In this document: piece by piece, positions 1 through 12,619 of the stretch
Layout of the letters: each line of letters starts with the position of its first letter
How positions within the stretch are numbered: position 1 is the first letter of the stretch
DNA from: Eupeodes corollae
Taxonomy: Eukaryota; Arthropoda; Insecta; Diptera; Syrphidae
Assembly: GCF_945859685.1 (NCBI RefSeq)
Contig: NC_079147.1
Location: forward strand, 193,609,174 to 193,673,173
Direction of reading: 5' to 3'
DNA: 64,000 nt
Made by a program: the position numbers and the translations under genes
The notes under the pieces: generated by a model
Databases searched by the model: none
The model's input: the letters and a program-made list of their open reading frames with translations, nothing else
Told to the model about the DNA's origin: nothing

Positions 1-215
1 TAGAATACCAGAATTGGCAATTTACTTAATTCTTTTTATTTTGTGTAAAGTTATTTTAATTTGTTAAATGTTTAACAAATTCTTAATGTCGATGATAAAA
101 TTTTATTATCTTATTATGATTTATTCGAAAATGCAGGTCGAAAGATTATACTTTATTTATTTATTCAGAGCCTTTAACAATGGAATATTCAAATCAATAG
201 TAAATAAATTCATTT

Positions 216-1985
216 ACTTACTTACTTACTAAAGGTGACGCTACAGTCTGGGGCGGACCTGGACCTCAACCAACATGCGTCTCCAGCCAGTTCGGTCACT
301 AGCTAGCTGTCTCCAGTTTCGCACGCCAAGTTGGTTGAGGTCCTCACATCACCCGAAGAATTTTTCTCTCTAAGCATCCTAAGACGCTCTCATCTTTCTT
401 TGACAGGGTCCAGGCTTCAGCGCCATAAATGAGAACCGTGATGATGAGTGTCTTATAGATGGTGATTTTAGATGTTCAAGAGAGGACTTTACATCTCAAT
501 TGCCTTCTAAGTCCAAAGAAGCAGTTATTCTTCGTTTGATTTCAGCGCTTGTGTCGTTGTCTGTGCTAGTAGCGGTGCCTAGGTAGACAAAGTCCTTAAC
601 TACCTCAAAGGTATAGCTGTTCATGGGGACGTTTCGTCCAACACGTCGTTGTGTAATGTCCTTTTTTGATGACAGCATATACTTGGTCTTGCACGCATTA
701 ACCACTAAACCCATCTTCTTCGCTTCCGTCGCAATGCTCAAAAACGCTCTACTGACATCACGCTTTGATCTTCCAATTATGTCAATATCATCTGCGTATC
801 CGAGTAATTGGATTGACCTTTGGAAGATTGTGCCTGTTGAGTTTTGTACAATTCTTTTCAGAACGATATTGAAGAAGTCGCATGACAGTTCATCACCGTG
901 TCTAAAACTTTTTTTGACATCAATCGGTCAGATCTTTTCCGACCTTGATAGAGCAGCGTGCATTCTCCATCGTCATTCTGCACAAACGGATAAGTTTGAC
1001 AGGGATGCCAAAACTAGACATTGCTCGGTAGAGCTCTTCCCTATAGATGCTGTCATACGCGGCTTTAAAATCGATAAAGAGATGGTGGGTATCGATTTAA
1101 AGTTCCTGGGTTTTTTCCAAGATCTACCGTAGTGTGAATATTTGGTCGTTAGTGGACTTTCCTGGTCTGGAGTCACACTGATAGGGACCAATCAGGTTTT
1201 TGATGAACGGCTTCAGACGTTCACATAATACGGCAGAAAGGATCATACATGCAATGTTAAGGAGACTGATACCTCTGTATTTGGCGCAGTTTAGAGGGTC
1301 TCCTTTCTTATGTATCGGGCACACTATGTTGAGATTCCACTCACCGGGCATGATTTCTTCCGATCATATTTTGCAGATGAGTTGGTGCATGCTCCCTACC
1401 AAGTCATCGCCTGCTGCTTTAAATAGCTCGGCAGCGATGCTCTCTCATGTTCCTCTCTCCTCTTCTGCTCGTAGTGCTCGCGAGCATCTCTGGTCCTTTT
1501 GTGCAGCGCCGTTTTGTATGCCTGCGTGTCTTGCCGGCATTCGTCGTCAAATCAGGGATGTCGCTGTGGTGGCCGTGTGAAACTTAGCAGAGGCGGCATC
1601 TCTGATGGCTGCAAGGCAATGTTGCCACTGGTTTTCAATGCTTAATACAGGCAGCATAGGACTCCTTAAGAGATTATTAGAGACTCGATCGGAAAAGGAC
1701 ATGGCAGTCTCTTGCGATTGTAGTCGGCTAACTTCGAATTTTCTCATAGTACAACGAGGTAGTGGTCCGAGTCAATGTTGGCCCCTCGGAATGTTCGAAT
1801 ATCCTGTATACATACTGGAGAAGTGTCGTTCGTCGATCGCAATGAGGTCAATCTGGTTGACAGTTGATTGATCAGGAGATTTTCATGTCCCCTTGGGGAT
1901 ATTGAGATGTTTGAACTGCGTACTAACTACCAAAACGTCTCGCCCCGCAGCGAAATCGATGTCCTAAGTTCGTTGTCCTTATTTC
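216..1985 (-). mobile_element. RTE-type LINE, copy 1, degenerate
   Basis: Decayed non-LTR retrotransposon read on the minus strand. From high to low coordinate one can follow, in shifting frames, the end of an AP-endonuclease domain (near 1975-1740, with a match to 'STVNQIDLIAIDE'), a linker, and the reverse transcriptase, including 'GYADDIDIIG' (the YADD catalytic box) near 770-800 and 'VKDFVYLG' near 570-600. The 3' end near 216-240 reads into tandem GTAA units on the minus strand, typical of RTE-type LINEs. Many stops and frameshifts show it is dead. The first part of the endonuclease is missing at about 1985. Clade assignment rests on the tail and motif style and was not tested by phylogeny. 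Confidence 0.8.
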
Positions 1986-2460
1986 GTTTGCGTAGGTTGT
2001 CAACAGTGAATCCGTTCGTATCCGAGGCTTGTTAGTGCTTCGCAGCTAAAGGTATTGTTTGCGTGGCCATTAAGTCACCCCGACGGCACAAACCCCAACC
2101 TAGAGAGCCAGATCCTTAGTATAATTCCAAGGACTTAAAGCCCGAAAAACCGTTTCTTACAGGCCTGGGCTCCGAATATGTCGAAGAAGCCCTATAAGGT
2201 GTTTACTAAGTAGTTCAACCTTACTGGAACTGTAGACGCCACCGTTGATTCCATTTCGAGAATTCGTCCACTGCCGTCTGGATAAGGAGAGGTGCCTTTG
2301 TGGGAACACCTCTCCCCCTTTCTCGTTTGCTGCCCCCAACAACTTTCCACTGGGGTTAGAACCCAATCTCCAGTTGAAGTACTTGGCACCCGATGTTCAC
2401 CGCGGGGAGGTGAGATTAGGAGTTGATAGACAGAGGTAGGTTTTGAGAAAAACCTGTGTA
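1986..2460 (-). other. GC-richer block beside LINE copy 1, possibly its 5' leader
   Basis: This block is clearly richer in G and C than the DNA around it and joins the endonuclease remnant of LINE copy 1 directly. On the minus strand it gives open stretches of 69 and 105 codons in overlapping frames with no recognisable domain. It could be the 5' untranslated region of the same LINE brought next to the endonuclease by an internal deletion, or part of another element. I do not recognise it. Confidence 0.35.
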
Positions 2461-3135
2461 CTCTTGTGTCCTCTTGAATGCACATGTCTACCATTAATTC
2501 ATTTAACAAATTTAATTATTTATCTTTATTCAAAATGACAAACTAAATATTTCATATATTTTTTTAATAATTCTTATTTCATTAGTTAACTGCCAAGTAT
2601 CATGAATATAACCGCCTCAAAAGCTCTGAAGCCTTCTGAAGAAAAGGGAGAAATTATGACATTAACGAAAAAATTACGTTCAGAGTTTCTGCAATTAATT
2701 CTTGTTTGCAACAACATAAAACTTAAAAAAAAGGTATGAAAATTCTTTGTTCATTATTATCTTATTAAGTATTTTTAGGGACAAATACTTAAGACTATTG
2801 TATAAAGCACTCTCGAGAATATTCTTTGTATGGTTTGATATGTGGTCGTATTGTTTGAGGTTGGTTCCATAGCGAGTTACATTATTGAACACAATTGAAT
2901 TTTTTTTTTTTATTTCCCAACTATGACTGCTAAAAAGCAGAATTAAGGCAGAAGAAAGACTGCGAAAGACATTTTTCCGATAATTGTTTGTACGCATAGT
3001 CCAAAGAGTCTACAGCAGCTTAATTTTAGTGTTTTCATGTATTAGAAATAAATGTAAAACCTAAATTGGTAACATTGAAAAAAAGTTAGTTTCCAACTTC
3101 ACCTTTTTACCAAATCTTAAAAAATTGTCATTGTC
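2461..3135. other. AT-rich spacer, no gene seen
   Basis: AT-rich DNA with homopolymer runs. The only reading frames are short and low in complexity. No RNA gene or repeat was recognised. Confidence 0.6.
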
Positions 3136-3139
3136 ATTT

Positions 3140-3960
3140 TCAAAATTCATGATTTTAATATATTGTTATAACGAATATTTTATCTCAAAATCAACAAAAA
3201 CAAAAGCTGCTGTATATGATCTTCCAAAATTACAGTTTTGTGAAAAAGTTTTTGTAACTTTTCCGACATACTCAAGTTCTTCATTTTCATAAATTATTAG
3301 GAACTTTGTCTTTCTTGCATTGAGGGTTAGGTTATTTTTAACGGATCAATTATTCTTTGATCGAAATTCAGTTTATGAGCTTCTTTTCCAAAATAACCCC
3401 AGCAGCTTAAGTGAACTTGAGCATCATCAGCATATAGAATATAGATCAATAGATGAGTATAAAGACTGGATTGTAAAATCAATAATAAAAATTGTAAAGT
3501 GTGGGTCAAGAATCGATCTTTGTGGAACTTCTTAGAAAAGTGTTATTGGCTTGACTCTTTTTTACCAACGACAACAGTTGACTGCGACTACTTATGAAGG
3601 AAAGAATCAGTTTTAATGCTGTGTTTAAAAAAAAAATATTCTTTAACTTGACTATGAGTCTATTGTGGTTGACGGTTTTGAATGCTTTTGAAAAATCTAA
3701 AATTACTAAACAAAAACACCAGATATTAATTCAGTGCATTTCTGATAACCTCTGAAACCTTTAAAGATACCTTGATAAAGCTCTTGCTTCGTCTAAAACC
3801 TGATTTTTTATCACCCAAGAGGTTGTAAGTCCTTTAAAAACTGACAATTGTTAATTTATGTATGAGTTTTTCTCCAGTGTTTTGGAAAGAAATGACATAT
3901 TTGAAATTAATCTAGAAGGCGGGATGCGATTTTTTAAGAACTGGTATGGTCTTCGAAATT
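3140..3960 (-). mobile_element. Jockey-type LINE reverse transcriptase fragment
   Basis: Minus-strand reverse transcriptase remnant with several frameshifts. Matches run in the expected order: 'VISFQNTGEKLIHKL' near 3850-3900, 'DFSKAFKTVNHNRL' near 3650-3700 (the first catalytic aspartate block), 'LYADDAQVHLSC' near 3405-3440 (YADD box) and 'LNARKTKFLIIYENEEL' near 3270-3330. The endonuclease and 3' end are not recognisable, so this is an isolated piece. The motif style is that of Jockey-like elements; the assignment is by eye. Confidence 0.75.
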
Positions 3961-4209
3961 TTGCAGGATGATGGAAATAAGGGACACTTTTGAAGTATAG
4001 CGATTCATGTCTTCATATTTAGGTGTTTCATACATTTCAAATTAGAATTGCCATTTGCCTCCATTTAACATAATAGCAACTTTTAATCCGTTGACGACAA
4101 TTGTGTCTACTTGTTTGATAGTTTGAGAGACAAGACAAATTAAACAAACATTGTTTATCTTGAAATCAATCTTTTTTCAAAGTGTTGTTTTCTCCTTTAT
4201 GTCAAAAAT

Positions 4210-4345
4210 GCCTCTTGCGAGGAATTGACAAATTCAACAACGGTAATTCTTGTCATGAAAAGTGCTTTCGCAAATAAGCCTTTCGGATTCGGCTTAAAAT
4301 TGTAGGTCCCCACACACGAATGGTAGAGAATTGTAAGTCACTAGG
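4210..4345 (+). mobile_element. tRNA-derived SINE, 5'-truncated copy
   Basis: Matches the body of the SINE seen complete at 27670-27925: 'GAGGAATTGA', a 'TTTCGGATTCGGCTTA' block, 'GTAGGTCCCC', the 'CACACGAATGGTAGAG' block and the 'TTGTAAGTCACTAGG' end. The tRNA-like head with its A and B boxes is absent. Confidence 0.65.
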
Positions 4346-5189
4346 CCACTAAATAACCCCTCAGACTTCGATCCGTAGTTATTAGGTAAAATTTTTAAAT
4401 GTACATTTTTCTATTCTTGAATTTTACTAAACAAACTCTTTGTTTTTTAAGAATTACATAATTTTGATTAACGGCTGAGAAAAAACTAGGAAAAGTTTTC
4501 AAGGTGTGCTATATTGTAATTTTTTGTTGATTTATGATGAAATGAGTGGTTTCGTAAAATGCTTGTTAATGGGTATGACAGTGTCTTATTCTTGTTATAT
4601 CCTTTAGTTATGTTCTCTTAAAGAACAAGAAGAGTTTTGTTTTTAACTATGACTTTGGCAGTACAAGAAAACGTAAAGCATTTGAGTTGAGTTACGAAAA
4701 TTAAACCGGAGTCTGTATGACTTAGACTTTTATCTAATATTACTTAAATATTATATGTATGATCAACAATATAAAAAATATAATTTTTGTAAAGTATAAA
4801 TGATTTTTTTTTCTCTTTCTAGGTAAGTTCCAATAACGAAAAAATGTAAAAATGTAAATGAAATCTTAAGTAAGTAAAAACATTTTCACTTGACCAAGGA
4901 AATAATCTATAAAATGTTCATGTATAACTGTCAATCATTAGATTCACGATTTTTCAGGAATGTATTTGAACCTGTCATAGAATAATGTAGCATGAGGTTA
5001 TGTAAATAGGAACTGACAAATTTGTTTTTCAGCAAGGTCATAGTTAATTATATAAATTTTTAATATTTACTTTTTTATGGTACATTTTTGGACTTTCTTC
5101 TTTTGAATTATAAAATGTTGATTTTAAAGCCTACAAAAGTAAAAAAAATAAAAGTGGAATGTAGACTTAAATGTTATTAAACAAAACAA
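4346..5189. other. AT-rich spacer, no gene seen
   Basis: No coding region, RNA gene or clear repeat was found. The reading frames are short and the composition is strongly AT. Confidence 0.6.
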
Positions 5190-6445
5190 GACATGGCTCT
5201 ATGCAGCTCGTCCCTGTAAAAGTTGTCATATACGGCCTTGAAATCGATGAAAAGACTTGTTGTTCTTGGGTTTTTCCAGGATCTATCGTAATGTGAATAT
5301 TTGATCGATAGTGGATAATGATACCTATCAGGTTGTTGACGATGAGCTTTAAACGTTTACATATTAGGGCAGTAAAGGATTTTGTAAGCGATGTTAAGTA
5401 GACTGATGCCTCTATACTTGGTGCAGTTTAGAGGGTCTCCTTTTTTCTGAATCGAGCAAACAATACTGAGGTTTTATCCATCGGGCATGCTTTCTTCGGA
5501 CCATATTTTACAGATAATATGGTGCATGCTCCTAACCAACCTATCTTCTGCTGCTTTAACGTGCTCGGCATTCAAGCCATCCTCTCCAGGGGATTTATTA
5601 GACTTCAGCTTAGATATGGCAATCTTTACTTCGTCTAAGTCGGGAGGACGGGATTATTAGCTTTCGTCGTCTATGTTGAATGGATCATCCTGCCTGACAG
5701 CGGAATTCAGTTGGTCGTCGCCGTTATACAGTCTGCAGAAGTGGTCCTTCCATATCCTCAGCATTGACTGCGGTTCCACTATGATGTTTCCACTTTCGTC
5801 TTTTCAGCTTTCGGTTCTAGATTTATGTACCTGTGAATTTCGTTTCAACTGTTCATAAAACTTTCTAACTTCATTCCTGCTTTTAAACCTCTCAACATCT
5901 CCGACCGCACGCTTCTCATGCCCTCTCTTTTTCCTTCTGAGAAGTCGGCGTTCCTCTTGCCTCTTCTGCTCATAGAGCTCATAAGCAGCTCTCGTCCTTT
6001 TATGCAGCGCCGCTTTGCGTGCCTGTTGTTTGGCTGCATTTGCCTGCCAACATTCCTCATCAAACCAGGGGTTTCTTGTTGGTGGTTGTTTGAAACCCAG
6101 CACATCAGAGGCGGCTTCTCTGATTTCATTTTGGCAATGTTGCCACTGGTACATTGTGTTGGCGGCAGAGAACTTCGAGAGAGATTACTTGTAACTCGGT
6201 CGGAAAAGGGTTTGGTGCTCTCTTACGATTGTAGCCATTCGACGTTGTACCTTCTCATAGCATCTCCCTGTTTTTCCGGGAAACCCGGAGTGGTTGACTG
6301 CAACGATGTTGTGGTCCGAGTCGATGTTAGCTCCTCGGAAAGTTCGGACATCCAAAATGCTGGAAGCGTGCCTGGCGTCGATGGCAATATGGTCAATCTG
6401 GTTGACGGTAGATTGATCTGGAGAGCTCCAAGTTTCTTTGTGGAT
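5190..6445 (-). mobile_element. RTE-type LINE, copy 2
   Basis: Minus-strand copy of the same family as 216-1985, truncated at both ends. The 5' side (high coordinates) begins inside the endonuclease at 'ETWSSPDQSTVNQIDHIAID' (near 6370-6445) and continues through 'FRGANIDSDHN'. It then runs through the linker 'QWQHCQNEIREAAS' (near 6105-6150) with a basic stretch of about 80 residues, and stops in the early reverse transcriptase near 5190. No YADD box or 3' tail is present. Several frames are interrupted. Confidence 0.8.
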
Positions 6446-6845
6446 CAAGACATCCTCTCCTTTGTATTTTCCCTTATGATTGCTGCCTCAACGACGTTAT
6501 TCATAATGTTTCGTAGCATGATGACAACTGACCCTACTTTTAACTGCGAATTGTGAGGTGGTAATCCAGGCAATTCCGGTGAATTTAAAAATTCCGTGGT
6601 ATAGTTGACTACGTCATCCTGGTGTATAACGGTATAGACTCATTTGAAGAAACCCAACTGTCGCATTGATATCCTCGACATCTTTATTTTTCGCTGCCAA
6701 TATTGCTCGTTCACCCAGCCAATTATGGTTATTGAACTTAACGCTAGAGCAACATCATTTCGTGATCTGATCCTCGATGAAAGCAATGAAATTAAGAACG
6801 TTTTTACGGTTCCTCCGGGAGCATCAAGGAAACAATAGATCCTCC
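6446..6845 (-). mobile_element. Helitron (Pif1-type helicase) fragment
   Basis: The minus strand encodes pieces of a Helitron Rep/helicase: a Walker A block 'DAPGGTVKTFLISLL' near 6770-6820, where the usual GTGKT has become GTVKT, then 'AAKNKDVEDINATV' in another frame near 6670-6710, then 'LPGLPPHNSQLKVGSVV' near 6520-6575 and 'NNVVEAAI' near 6480-6505. The region between Walker A and the late motifs is deleted, and a second deletion follows 'VIMLRNI'. At about 6445 the helicase reading runs straight into LINE copy 2, so the two elements are joined there. The fragment is non-functional. Confidence 0.75.
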
Positions 6846-9830
6846 AAAGCGCACGTGAAGACTATTTTCATAGATATGATTGAATTCGTACTTAATACAG
6901 CGGTAATAAATTGCAAGTTGACTCTTTGACATTAGGAACACACCTAAATTGCTTAGACAATAGTGAGTGGTTATAATTTATTATGAACTTTATTGAATAG
7001 CAATAAAGTTCAAATTGACTCTAGAAATCGTTTGTATTGGAAATAGAAAAGGCCTATTTTTAGGGTTTACTCGCCTTTTAAACCTTTCCTAGACCTCAAC
7101 GAACATTTCAAGACTAAGATAAATCCGTTCAGCCGTTCTCGAGTAGAGAGACTAACGATCAGCATTTCATTTTTATAAATATCGAAGATAGAAGATTCTG
7201 TGAAATTTCCTCAGTTCTCTTATGACTATGATTATACTTTTTGCTGAGCTTTTGATGATATTCCTTAGAAAGTCAAAAGTATGTTCAATGTTTTCAGCAG
7301 TTAAAGTAGTATCAATATGTTCTTTTATTTTGTTGTCAAGTTGTTCGTAATATTGTTCTGTGTTGATTTCTTTTGGTGTGAAGTATTTTTGATTCTTATT
7401 TTTACTCTTACCATTCTGTGGTCGAATTTGAATGAAAGAAGTGTTGAAAAATCCACAATCTTTTAATTTTATTCGTCAATATTAAGATCAATTTTTTTTT
7501 GTATTTCCGTCTATATTTTTGTCTTTTTTCTTAAAATATGAATTTTCAAGGATTAATTTTAGTTCTTCCTTCCATTTGATTAGTTTCACTGTTCTGTTTC
7601 TTTGTCCATATCTAAAAAGTTTTAGTAATATGTTGTTTTCTCGTCAATGCGTTAAAGTCACCAATAATTTAAATTACCACACTTTTACAATGTTGTCATA
7701 GAATGTGTCAATTTCTCCGTTGGTGGCTTAGTGATAAATTTCTTACTTATTTGCTTATTTTATTGTAAAGTAATACGACAAATCGTTTCACTGAGGAAAC
7801 GTACGTTAGATATGTATTTTAATTTTTTTTTTATAAGAAAATCTACTCCATATAGGTCTTTCGTTTCACCTATTTTTAAACTTTGCAAAGTATGCTGGCG
7901 TCATTTTCAATTACATATATATTTTTGTCTCAGATAATCCTATATTATCTCGTTCAATGTTTTCTAACACCATCGCCGAAATACAAAAATACAATTGATT
8001 TGTTTAAGTAAACGTTTGGAAACTTCATGTTACAGAGCCGTGAATTGGGCTCCATGATCGTGCAATTGAACGCTGCTTGCTTATTTTCTGTGAAGAAATC
8101 TCTATCCTAGTCTATTAGCCTGGAGCGATTGTTTACTTGGGGAAAAAACATTTTTCGCGTTATTTCCGATATTAGGCCAAAAAATGACATCGAAAATCTG
8201 ACCTCCATATTAGACTACCTTCTTTTCTTCTTTTTTCATTTTCAAGTTCAACGCCCCTTAACAAAAAAACCTCTCATTAGTCAAAAACGTCAAACCCTTT
8301 GCATTTGAGGAGAGGAATTATCGATAAGTTTTTTGTAAGAAATTTCCCCAAATCGACAAAACTAAAATATACTTTGAACAAATACAAATCGTACTCTTCT
8401 TGTGCAAAGAAAATGTGTTCCCAAGACCGAAATATTTAAACAAGAAATCAATAGTAAACCAACTTAATTTGCCCAAAAGTAAAAAGAATACATGTAGCCT
8501 TTGAGTATTTTTTTTAATAAAGCATTCCTGGTAAGTTGTCTTCTTCTGGTTAACGATTGTGTCAAAAGCGTTCAACCTTGAATCAAACGACAATCAAAAT
8601 CCGATTAAGTCTTGCATTAAGATAATACAAACAATCCTTTAAATCTACAATTCCTGAAACAAAATCCAAATGCAAAGCAAATTGTTTTATATTTCTTCTT
8701 CTTACCGATGATTTATTTTTCTTAATTTTAAGCACTTTATTTAACTCGTTTAAGCCTGCTTTACAAAAGAACACAAAACCAGGAAGAATTCTCATTTATT
8801 TTATTATTGTATGTATATTATAAGATTCGAGGGTGTTGTCTTGCACAACTCGCGTCAGATAAAAGATCAATGGAATAAGGAAGGTCATCATCACATCATC
8901 AATATACAACAAAGATTTAAGAAACAAAAACAACAACAAAAAGAAAACCAATACTTTATGAGGAAGTTAATTGTTGAATATTGCACGGATTCAATAAATT
9001 AATGTTCGGTATTATTTTGTTTAAAAAAAAAACATCAATACAAAATAAAACAAAAAGTAAAGTTCGAATCTCAGCTCTTTTGTTTATCTAGGGAGGTACG
9101 ACCGACGGGCCAGTGTATGAAAACATTATTCCATTTTTTATTTTCATCATCTTGATGGGAATAGCTTAATGGTATGATTCTATTCTTAATGTTAGATCAA
9201 CCGAATAAAAAATATCGATTTAAATACAAATAAACAAAAGATTTGAGCTGCAAACTTGTTCGATGATTTATTTCGATTCTAGTTTTAAAAAAAAATCTTT
9301 TTGAGCATATTCATTCTCATTCTATAGCGTATATCGATTTATTCGGCCTTGAAGATCATTATTCATTGATTGACATATTCCCATTAAGGTGATTGACACC
9401 CCATATCCATATATATCTTTTTTTCAACATACATAATAACCAATTTACTATGAAGTCTCTATTAAAACCAATTTCTTGCGATGTTGTTTGAAAGTATAAA
9501 ACGTGTAGAAAAAAAAAACTTAATGTTCATGAGTAGCACGCGTCAAATAATGCACCACCGCACCACACCGCCCATTTGAACCCCGGATTCGAATTATATA
9601 CTCGCTATATCAGTATCGTGCTTCTAGTATTTATAATAAAAGTGTGCCACATTATATGCTGCCTTGCAACCATCAATTGCAAACTTCATGCAACAACACT
9701 TTCATGTTAAATTTTTCATCTAATAATTCAGGCTTCACAGACTCTTATGGAGTCCAGAGTGCAACGTGTCTTAAGGCAAAATGACAGCACCAAGGTATAG
9801 CTTAGTATAGTATAGGTACAATAAGCCATC
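6846..9830. other. AT-rich spacer, no gene seen
   Basis: About 3 kb with only short, low-complexity reading frames. No splice-linked coding exons, tRNA or transposon motif was recognised. Confidence 0.55.
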
Positions 9831-10530
9831 ATCTCAGAGATCTCAACAAAATACTAGTCTCGTCGTCGCGTCGTCGTCATCGTAGTCGTCGTTGTCGGCG
9901 ACTATAAGGACCGCAGCGGCGGCGGTGCACCGGATAGCTCAGGCCCACTGTTTACTGCTTGCTGCTCGATGATTTAAATTGTAGCGGCAAGAGCAGCAAT
10001 TGTTGCAATTGCAACGAATTATTTTGTTTTCTATTCTTTTCGCCTCCTTTTGTCAGTGATCTTGGGTTATGACTTATTGGCTTGGCACGGCACCTAAGAC
10101 AATTACTTCACCTCGAAAGTTGAATGAACAAAAAAAAACTCAAAACTGGGGTGTCTGTTGTCTGCATGCTTTATTGTTGTCGTTGTCGCTCTGCAAATCT
10201 CGTACCGGGTGGGGTTCATTTTTATCCACTCGTTCGCTCTCTCACTCTCACCCACTTCCTTCCATACAACAATCGATGTCAACCTCTTTTATCTTCGATT
10301 TATTTGTCGCATGGTGTCACTGAGATTACGGGCGAGCGGAGCAGCCGACGATGCGGGACAATCAAGCACGAGATGTCAACATCCGTGAATGTGTAATTAC
10401 AGGGCGTCGTCATTGTTGCCGTTGTCGTCGTCGGTTGGTTGTTTCTTGCTCCATTCAATCCTCGGTTGGTTAAGGTTCTGAATTCTGATGATGAAGTACA
10501 TGGAGGCCATGACGGCAAATTGAAAGTTTA
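9831..10530. other. GC-richer block with CGT/TCG trinucleotide runs
   Basis: This block stands out from its AT-rich surroundings. It has repeated TCG/CGT triplets at 9855-9900, a GCGGCGGCGG run near 9915 and a CA/TTG-rich palindromic stretch near 9990-10020. Overlapping reading frames of 76-90 codons exist in all three forward frames near 10069-10396, but none resembles a protein. It could be a promoter or untranslated first exon of a gene outside the recognised set, or simply a repeat-rich island. Confidence 0.4.
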
Positions 10531-11805
10531 AAAAATAATAAATTTTACTTATGACTGTGGGTCACATGAGTCAGGGACTAAATCCTTTCGTTTTGGGGCA
10601 CCACCACAAGAACTCGTACTCGTGCCCATATGAAAATTTGGGTTGTTTGGATTTCTCCCGAGCTGAAAACTTTGTTCCATTACACATTGACTTCACCTTG
10701 ACCTTCATTACGTGCGATAAAATCGTATAAAGTGAAACGCCTGTCTTTAAGTTTCTTTTTGGGCGAGATTCAATGTGGACGAGTATTCACAAAATAAGAA
10801 TCAAAAAATTAACAACAACAAAAATATGTGTAGGAAGGGGTGTCATATAATTTATGCAAATAAATTATTAATTTTTTTTGTCGCTTAAAGGCTTTAATGC
10901 CAAAGCCCATTAAAATAAAAATCAAATTGACGCCAAGTTCTGAGCTGCGCTGAGCTGAATTGAGTCGGGACTTAAAAAACCAACAACAAAATAAAAATAA
11001 GATTGAAAATAAGAAGGTGAAGGTAAAGTCTCGTCTTTGCGTCTGGGATGAGTGAGAATTAGGTGGGTGAGCTTTGGGATTTTAAACAAACAAATGTATC
11101 AAACATTGGGTGTGAAAAATTACTTCAATTATGCCACACAGTGAACATTTTTAAATAATAAGAAAAATTTAAGATAAGGATCGAACAATAAAACTTAATT
11201 AATAAATAAGATGACATTATTATTCGGAACCCTGCTGGGATTCTCCTGGCACACAGGTTGGTTGGTAGGTAGGTGAATGGGGACTTCTAAAAATAAACAC
11301 ATGATTATAATTAAAGTCAGTAGACCATCAACGATGACCGCATTTGGCCTTTCTTTTTTAATTATACAAACAACAACAAAATACAAAAAAGTAAATAAAA
11401 GTCATAATGCATAACCCATTAGCCATAATATTACTAACATTATAAATTGTCACAGGTTATTTGCTTTGCGTATATTATTGTTCAACCGAAACGTAATTTA
11501 ACAATGCAAACAAAATAAAATACGTAGCTGTAGGCCAATAAAGTGAAAAAATAATTGTTAAATACTGTTTTATTTTCCAATAACTCAGTGATTTTGTAGT
11601 GAAATAAAAGGAAAGGAGGTAAAGTTAAAGGACATAAACCATCATCGTATTATATTTTACATGTGCTACTATAATGCTAAGATATAATTTAAATAAAAAC
11701 CTTGACATTTATCAAGTAAAACAGTTACAAAACAGTTAAAAAACAATAATCAACTAACGATTTTGTGATGCATTTATGATTTATTCGTTAACTGACAATT
11801 TTTAG
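10531..11805. other. AT-rich spacer, no gene seen
   Basis: No coding, RNA or repeat feature could be supported. Confidence 0.55.
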
Positions 11806-11809
11806 ACAA

Positions 11810-12465
11810 CCTTGCACTCCAAATAATCTTCCAAGAACTCAAATGTGAATCAGAAATCCTCCCTTATTCTAATCGCGCTGCACAAATTCATCAACTTTTA
11901 ACCAATGTACGCTGAAAATTCCATCTTACCAGATTGTGCCATGGATCCCCAATAAATGATCCTATGGGACCAATCTATTTTCGTACTCGTACTGTGATGA
12001 GAGTTTGTAAAGATCGAAACATTCATAAATCTTCTGGTTAGGATGGTATTACACTATTATTCTGAAGAGGTGTTCTTCCACGCTAGCAAAACCACTGCTT
12101 AAGCTTTTCCATCTATCCTATTCCTCACGTCTGCATTTTTTCAACCAATCCCAAAAAAAGGCGAATTTTCTTCTCCCGCAATTTATCGACCGATAGCACT
12201 AACGTCCCTTCTTTCTAAGATCATGGAAACGCTATTTAATTATCAACTCAAGAAATATATTGAGGCAAAAAAGCTTCTTAATGACCGGCAATACGGCTTT
12301 AGTAGCAATAAGTCCACTGGTGATCTCGTGGTTCATCTCAAAAAATCTTGTGGAATTCAATGCTTGGAAAACGCTATGCTGCCTTGTATCGTTAAAGCGA
12401 GATAAACCCTCTTTGCCACTATCTATTAATGGCATTTGCATCAACTAAAAATCTCGACATGCTCG
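11810..12465 (+). mobile_element. Jockey-like LINE fragment with RT core deleted
   Basis: Plus-strand relic of the same family as 28865-30145 and 55978-56935. It runs from the pre-RT region through 'RPIALTSLLSKIMETLFNYQ' and 'LLNDRQYGFSSNKSTGDL' (near 12190-12325). It then jumps at about 12340 to a late block, 'AMLPCIVKAR' and 'LPLSINGICIN' (12360-12448). The catalytic FADD region in between has been lost. Stops are present upstream. The minisatellite begins about 150 bp downstream. Confidence 0.75.
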
Positions 12466-12619
12466 TTGTTGCTGAGAAAATTAAAACACAAAATAATGTT
12501 TCTATAAGCGGTACCTTTCCAGAGCAATACAAAAATATGTTTTTCTTACTTAAAAAAGCGACGGTTAAAAAATCTGTCGGTTTGTTTTTGAGAAAATTCG
12601 AATTTTCGTTTTTTGAAAA

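Noticed and set aside
6644..6838. Plus-strand 64-codon frame as a gene
   Set aside because: The minus strand carries recognisable Helitron helicase text, so this is its complement.
10069..10396. Three overlapping forward frames of 76-90 codons
   Set aside because: They overlap in all three phases, lack any family resemblance and follow from a GC-richer stretch with few stop codons.
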